Source: Hydrangea macrophylla (Eukaryota > Streptophyta > Magnoliopsida > Cornales > Hydrangeaceae). From it: 64,000 nucleotides of DNA. Below the pieces are notes generated by a model, which saw nothing but the letters and a program-made list of their open reading frames with translations, was not told the origin of the DNA and ran no database searches. The stretch's first letter is position 1; each line of letters begins with the position of its first letter. The translations under genes and the position numbers were made by a program. This document shows, piece by piece, positions 58,392 to 64,000 of the stretch. Location: positions 80,694,634-80,758,633 of the forward strand of contig CM066997.1 in assembly GCA_033977485.1 (NCBI GenBank). The letters are read 5' to 3'.

Positions 58392-58935
58392 GGGGTCATT
58401 GAATCTGGAGCGATTCTGACTTTTCTGCGATCATTGGGGTCATTGAATCTGGAGCGATTCTGACTTTTCTGCTCTCTGGGGTCATTGAATCTGGAGCGAT
58501 TTTGACTTTTCTGCTCTCTGGGGTCATTGAATCTGGAGCGATTCTGACTTGTCTGCTCTCTGGGGTCATTGAATCTGGAGCAATTCTGACTTTTCTGCTA
58601 TTTGGGGTCATTGAATCTGGAGCGATTATGACTTTTCTGCTATTTGGGGTCATTGAATCTGGAGCGATTCTGACTTTTCTGCTCTCTGGGGTCATTGAAT
58701 CTGGAGCGATTCTGACTTTTCTGCTATTTGGGGTCATTGAATCTGGAGCGATTCTGACTTTCTGCAATCTTTAGGGTCATTGAATCTGGAGCGATTCTGA
58801 CTTTTCTGCGATCATTGGGGTCATTGAATCTGGAGCGATTCTGACTTTTCTGCTATCTGGGGTCATCGAATCTGGAGCGATTATGACTTTTCTGCTATCT
58901 GGGGTCATCGAATCTGGAGCGATTCCGACTTTTCT
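58392..58935 (+). repeat. 42/44-bp tandem array in D, thirteen units
   Basis: Units as in C. Frames on both strands through it (58396-58774) are repeat artefacts. Confidence 0.92.
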
Positions 58936-58959
58936 ACAAAAACATCTCATTTCTTGAAA

Positions 58960-59180
58960 GACATCAGAGTATAAGGCGCGAAGCGCATCTCATTCTTTTC
59001 AAAAGCACATTTCCTGATTCGGCACCGGAGTCTAAGACGCAAAACGCATCTCAGCCAATCAGATGATCCTCAAGACACCGGAGTATAAGACGCGAAGCGC
59101 ATCTGAGTCTTTCAGCATACGTCCTGATTCGGCATCGGAGTATAAGACGCAAAGCGCATCTCAGTCAATCAGTATTCTCT
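58960..59180 (+). repeat. 55-bp array in D, four units
   Basis: Shares 'gcgaagcgcatctcag' with C's array but has fewer units. Confidence 0.85.
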
Positions 59181-59596
59181 TAAAAATGATAGTCGCGACT
59201 TTCTCAAGATAGGACGCCATCGGCATAGAAGAATTTCTAGACAAAAAGGTGCATTTTGCCACTATAAGGAGTGGCATTGTTCTAAGTCATTGAACCTAAG
59301 AACATGGAGCTTAAATTTGCTTGAGCATGCGCATCACGATAGGATAGGTGCCTCCATTCGTGTGACTACCTGCGTTTGTGTGTGTTTGACCCCGTGCCCG
59401 AACTACACTTTGGTCTGATTCCTAATGGTATACGTAGGCAGCTCACCATTGAGCACGACCAGCATTTGGCTCTCTGCGCACCCAATTTTGCAACGCACTT
59501 TTGTTTTTACCTAGATTCGACTGTTTGGTCAAAGACTTGTCTTTCACACAGGCTTCGACATTCTCTTATGATACGCATTGCTTCACAAGCTCTGCC
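59181..59596 (+). other. end of internal region of D
   Basis: No gene; third CTACG-type motif at 59399-59441. Confidence 0.7.
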
Positions 59597-59610
59597 GAAG
59601 AGGGATAAAC
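59597..59610 (+). promoter_or_regulatory. polypurine tract of D
   Basis: GAAGAGGGATAAAC before the 3' LTR. Confidence 0.8.
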
Positions 59611-62600
59611 TGTAGACACCCCGATTTTGACCAAACGTCAGATCTAGGGATTGGTTACCTCTCAAAGACCGATGATGACAATGACCGGTGACATTCGAAG
59701 ATCTTCCAGAAAATTCAAAATCTTCAAATGATTCTTCAAGTTAAATTTCAAAATTGAAAATAAAAAGAGAGAGAGAGAGAGAGAATTTGGGTATTCGGGG
59801 GAAACTCGAACGTTGAAGAACATGTGAGGAAATCAGCCCGAGAATCCGCTAAAAATATATGTATATAAATAAGATATGAAAGAAAGTCTTGAAAAGAAAA
59901 TAAAAAAATAAAAAGGAATTTTGAAACAAAGAGAAAAGAGAAAGAGAGGGGAAACAATACATTTAGAGTGCATATTTTGGATGTATTCTTAATAAAATGT
60001 ATTACAAATACAAGTATTTTAACATAATTCGTCAATAATTAAGCTTATGTTAATATATATGTTGAAAATTAAAAAATAGGGGAGAATTCTGTTATCCGTG
60101 GCACGCGGCAAAGCCGGCGGCATTCACTGAGTGCCGCCTGGCATTCAGCAAGTGCCGCCTGGCATTCAGCGAATGCCGCCCGACACTCAGCGAGTGCGTC
60201 CTGGCATTCAGCGAGTGCCGCCGGAAGCCATCGAGTGCCGCGCGCTGTAACAGACTGCTTTTCTCACATGTTCTAGAAGAAAACTTTGCACATGGGTTTT
60301 CACCCGAATTTACCCATCTAACCTTGAGATAGTGGTCTATATAAACAAACTTTCATCTTCATTTTGAGAGACACACATATATACTTGAATCAAGAGAGAG
60401 AAAGGCAAGAATTATATACATACATTAGAGAGAATTGAGAGAAAGAAGATAGAGTTTCTTGAAGAAATTTGAAGAATTGAAGAAGAATTTGAAGATTGTT
60501 GGAAGAACTTCACAAGAGATAGAAGAATTCTTTGAGGTCATAGAGGTAACCTCTCAATCACTTGATAGAATTAGGCAATTCAATCACAAATTCTTAGATC
60601 TAGGACTTTTTCACATTTTCAAAACCTCTCTTCTTCCCTCATTTCATCACACACCACTTAGAATTTGTGATTGAATATCATAATGTTTCATTAATTTGGA
60701 TCCAAAATAGAGCTTTGGATTTATGAATAAAAGAGTTTTAACTTGAAATTTTCAAATAATATCTTGATTTCCTTTATTTTGTTTATATTCTTCTCAAGAA
60801 ATCTATGAGATCTTCAATATCTCATTAGATTTCTTTGAGTTTGATCCTCTAATTCTTTATGATCTTATGATTTATATGGGGATTAAAGTGGATTATGATC
60901 ATCTCTACATGTGGTTTGTTGAATTTAAGTTTTGGTCCATGGTTTGAAACCTCCTTACTAAAAATCTCATAGAATTCATGCTATATTCCATAGAGGTTTT
61001 TGTAGTTGGGATGTCATTTTGTCTCCAAGGACCATTAACTTGGTAGGAGAAATAATAATATGACTCTATATTCTCCAAGGACCATTAACTTGAGAGGAGA
61101 ATAAGGTTTCATGGATTTATATTCCTCAAGGATCATATGTTTGAGAGAGGAATTAGATGTAGATTTTCATAATTCATAATCTATATTTAAAATAAGTAGA
61201 ACCTTAAGATTCTCTTGCTAGATCTCCAATTATGTGATCTATGATAGGAATCCATCAAGGTTAAATCTAGGGATTTCTTCCTATTTCATTAGTTTGTCCT
61301 AATAATCACAACCATACTTGGTTCTAGTCCTTTTTAGGATCATGGATCAAGTTGGTTTTAAAGTATGAACATTAATTCAATAATGGTGCAGTGAATCCAT
61401 GAACTAATTGTGATCAAAGATTTTTTATAGAGTCATGATTCATTGGAAATGGATGAGACCAATTGGAGAATGTTCATAACTCATCTAAGTACCTCTGTGA
61501 TTTTTGTTTTAATGAAATTCCATGCCTAAGATGGTTTGGTCTTATGATTTCAAAACATGCAACTCTCTGTCCAAAATTTCAGAACAGTAAATCCATTTTG
61601 AAATTAATAAATCAGAATTTTAATGAAGTTTCTCGGGTCTCTAATAATTTTTTATAAGTACCTTGATGTGTTAGGAAGATACCCTAAAACGATCTAAGTG
61701 TTTCTCATCTTTTTACTATTTTTAAAAAATCATACAAGATCTCTGGACAGAGAGTTGCAGATTCCTGAGTGATGTCTAGTGTTTTCCATATTCCCAGAGA
61801 TCTAACCGTTAAAACCTTGATTTTCTTTTTGGGTTATAAACTAGACTCATAGAGGCATATCATATCCAAAAAGCATTAAGATCCAATCGTTGGAAGTATG
61901 GTTTTTTCATTTTTTAAGATCTGGTCTGCTCTCTGTAATTCATAAAAAACTGCTACAGTTTTTGTCTAATCTTATTTATTTCAACTCAAATGGTCTCCTA
62001 ATGTCTTAGGACTCAAACCATGTTGTGAATAATGATAATTTAGCTTAAATCCAGAGGCCAAGTGATCCAAATTAGTGAATAAACTCACATCTCATCCTTA
62101 TACATGTTCATGCATTCATTCATACATGTTAATATTCATAAGAAGGACTTATCTCTTGTCTAAGTTGTATCTAATTGAACATGACTTAGGATTAATTACT
62201 TTTTGATATTATATCTTGTCTAAAGTATGTGGACTAACTCTTTGTTTTGTAGCGCATTTGAGGTACAACTTCTCAACTCTTCTCTAGTCTAATTTACTTC
62301 TTTGATTTTAATTGATTTTCAACTCCATGTGCGACACCTTAGATTAGGTCTTGCCTTATGTGTATATGTGGATTAGAGACATTTTTTTCCTAGGATTTCT
62401 AATTTGTGTGCATTACACGTTTAATATTCGTGGCGGGATCCCGGGTAAGTTCTCTAGTTCCCTATTGCATATCATATTGCTTGCTACTTGAGTTACATGG
62501 CTTATGAATGATATTTTGTCTTTAGCAATCTTACACCATTTCCAACGTGCTTGTGTAATGTATGTGTATATATGTATTAATTGAGGGTATGCTTAGATTA

Positions 62601-62852
62601 ATAATTTGATTAAAAAGGATGTTGAGTAGAGGCCTATCGCGAGATAGGATGAAAGGGGGTGTTTTAGTCCGCCGGGCTCCTTGCCCTTTTATTCCATAAT
62701 CCCCGGACCCAGTTTATCTTTGGTTTCGTAAAAGATCGGTTTGTCTTTAAATGGTTTCTTAATTTTTCCTTTAAAAATTAAGTGGCGACTCGTATTTGAA
62801 TTTGAAATTTGAAAAAATGTTTTAAAAGTGGGCCCAAATGCCAGTATCCACA
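59611..62852 (+). repeat. 3' LTR of element D
   Basis: 3242 bp; five palindromic units (60118-60225), TATA 60338-60344. Confidence 0.95.
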
Positions 62853-62857
62853 GGATT
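62853..62857. repeat. target-site duplication of element D, right copy
   Basis: ggatt, as at 48546-48550. Confidence 0.95.
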
Positions 62858-63107
62858 TGTATCATTGAGGCCAATGTTGCTAGGGAATCGGCCAACTGGT
62901 TCTCTTCACGGGGAAGGTAGTAGAATGATATCTTTTTGAATTGTACTTTCAGACTCTCCAAATAATCGTGGTAGGGTCTCAACTTTTCGTGTTTCATCCT
63001 CCAATCACCTCGCACTTGAGATATAATCAAATTGGAATCTCCGAACACATCGATCTTCTCGACTTTTAGGGCCAACACCGCCTCCATTCCGACTATGCAA
63101 GCCTCGT
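62858..63107 (-). pseudogene. archaeal-type RNase H of element B, fragment
   Basis: Codes for CIVGMEAVLALKV (with the Glu), IDVFGDSNLIISQVRG (with an Asp), LRPYHDYL and YLPREENQLADSLATLAS. Matches the second RNase H of A. It is cut upstream at 63108 and downstream by D, after which the frame resumes at 48545. Confidence 0.9.
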
Positions 63108-64000
63108 TGTAACAACCTGCATTTCATGTAAATTTGATTTGCATTTCTATATTTAATTTGTATTATCTGTGGTCATTTTATTTCAATGGTCATGTTTTAT
63201 AACCTTATGGCCTATTTTGTTGTACACTGTAATTCTTTTGGGGTCAAATTGTAATTTTTATAAAGTTAGTAATACCTGTGTGGATTTCAAAATCTGTATT
63301 TCAAAATGGTTGAAATATTTCCTTTTGACTCAAACAGTATTTTTTTTTATAAAATCAGAAAATCATTTCCCAGTTAAAGAATTTTCTGTATTTTTTGTGG
63401 TGACCACCGCACCCCGAAAAATACCAGTTTATGTTTAAAACTGTCCGCGCGGTGCTAAACTTCCACAGATTTTGGAAGTGATGTAAAGCAAGATTTGACA
63501 TTTGCTTTATTTCTAATTATGGAAACTAATGTTTTACTTAGGCCTTGTTTGGCAATGCCTTTTTGTTATCTATTGATTTATGCCTAAAGCTAAGTTTCCC
63601 AAACACCCTCTAATTGACTCCTACAACCTATTGATGAGCACTTGTAGTATATAATCTGTGAGTATTATGTGTATACGTATGTAGGTGTGTACTATGTATA
63701 TTATGAGTTTGTAAATTAGAAAACTAAAATCAATTTGTTGAGTGAGAGAGGTGGTTCTTGGGCTCCAAGTTCCCCATTTTGTTTTCCTATTTAACTCACA
63801 CCTCTCTCCATTACACACACTTCTGCACATCTGCTTTGCAAAACAAAATCAGAGAGAAAAGAGAGAGTTTGAGAGTTTAAATTTCTAGAGAAAGAAAGCT
63901 AAATCCCCATAGCCAAAGCTTGGGTTTGAATTTTCCTATATTGTTTTCCTTCTCAACAATTCTTCAATCTCTAATCTCTGTGAGTATTTTAAACTCACTC
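63108..64000 (+). repeat. probable start of another LTR
   Basis: Similarity to pol stops at cctcgt and the next bases are tgtaacaacctgc, a TG-type LTR start that recalls plant gypsy LTRs beginning TGTAAC. Further in are 'ctatttaactcacacc' (TATA-like at 63789) and 'tctctccattacacacac' then 'gagagaaaagagagag', as in transcribed LTR leaders. No gene. The partner LTR would lie beyond the window. Confidence 0.45.

Larger units (their letters stand above)
48551..62852 (+). mobile_element. element D: non-autonomous gag-only Tat retrotransposon
   Basis: 14.3 kb, plus strand, TSD ggatt, inserted in pol of B. LTRs 48551-51786 and 59611-62852. Same plan and the same deletion as C, but a different subfamily: LTRs of C and D differ much more than the two LTRs within each. 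Gag is better kept than in C. The paired LTRs look about 99% identical, so this is a recent insertion. Confidence 0.94.
22945..63107 (-). mobile_element. element B: Tat retrotransposon with antisense PMD cassette, broken by C and D and truncated
   Basis: The pieces are 22945-25334, 39482-48545 and 62858-63107, about 11.7 kb in all, read on the minus strand. In plus coordinates they hold one LTR, PPT, a 119-bp tandem array, PMD gene, DUF7745-like gene, PPT-like hairpins, integrase and the archaeal-type RNase H. Element C sits in the LTR, element D between RNase H and integrase, and another sequence begins at 63108, so RT, gag and the second LTR are not in view. Both LTR termini have lost their consensus (TG to TA, TCTACA to TCTATA). 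The plan matches A, the LTR sequence matches C and D. Confidence 0.88.

Noticed and set aside
58396..58774. Repeat proteins on both strands
   Set aside because: Open frames arise because 42-bp repeats keep frame; no start context, and the other element's array breaks them.

Overview
The window is intergenic plant DNA made almost entirely of nested Ty3/gypsy LTR retrotransposons of the Tat lineage. This reading rests on reverse transcriptase with YVDD, a retropepsin, an integrase with the HHCC and DDE pattern, a second archaeal-type RNase H after the Ty3 RNase H (the Tat hallmark), LTRs of about 3.2 kb, 5-bp target-site duplications, and primer sites matching the 3' end of a tRNA that looks like tRNA-Arg. 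Spliceosomal introns, plant mobile domain (PMD) sequences and A/T-rich flanks fit a seed plant, probably a eudicot with a large genome; I cannot name the species. I see no ordinary host gene outside the elements.

Layout. 1-739 is unclassified. 740-1494 plus 21570-22452 is a remnant of an old LTR, split by element A. Element A (1495-21564, 20.07 kb, minus strand, TSD atgat) is full length: LTR 18303-21564, primer site 18282-18299, gag-protease-RT-RNase H-integrase 17127 down to 10588 (decayed), then a two-gene cassette on the opposite (plus) strand (PMD gene 6252-8440 with introns, and a 351-codon DUF7745-like gene 8720-9775), polypurine tract 4731-4744, LTR 1495-4730. 22453-22944 is unclassified, probably part of another element. 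Element B (22945 to 63107, minus strand) has the same plan as A, with LTR, 119-bp satellite-like array, PMD gene, DUF7745-like gene, integrase and RNase H, but it is broken by two younger insertions and cut at 63108 by what looks like another LTR.

Element C (25335-39476, plus, TSD agatg) sits in B's LTR and element D (48551-62852, plus, TSD ggatt) sits in B's pol. Both are non-autonomous gag-only elements: they keep LTRs, an unusual 50-nt tRNA-derived primer-site region, gag and a stub of RT, but RT, RNase H, integrase and the antisense cassette are missing. Their paired LTRs are nearly identical by eye, so they are young; A and B are older.

How the parts fit. In A and B the gag-pol RNA is read leftward from a TATA box in the right LTR, while the PMD and DUF7745-like genes are read rightward. 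Their introns survive because they are antisense to the genomic RNA. Short palindromes with the core GGCACT/AGTGCC lie upstream of the TATA box in every LTR and again upstream of cassette genes. C and D, which lack the cassette, keep the palindromes. A shared regulator acting on the LTR and the cassette is therefore a testable idea. Other shared non-coding signals are PPT-like GGGGCAAAC hairpins after integrase, a 40-bp motif present three times per element, and GAGTC-N5-GACTC inverted repeats before the 3' end.
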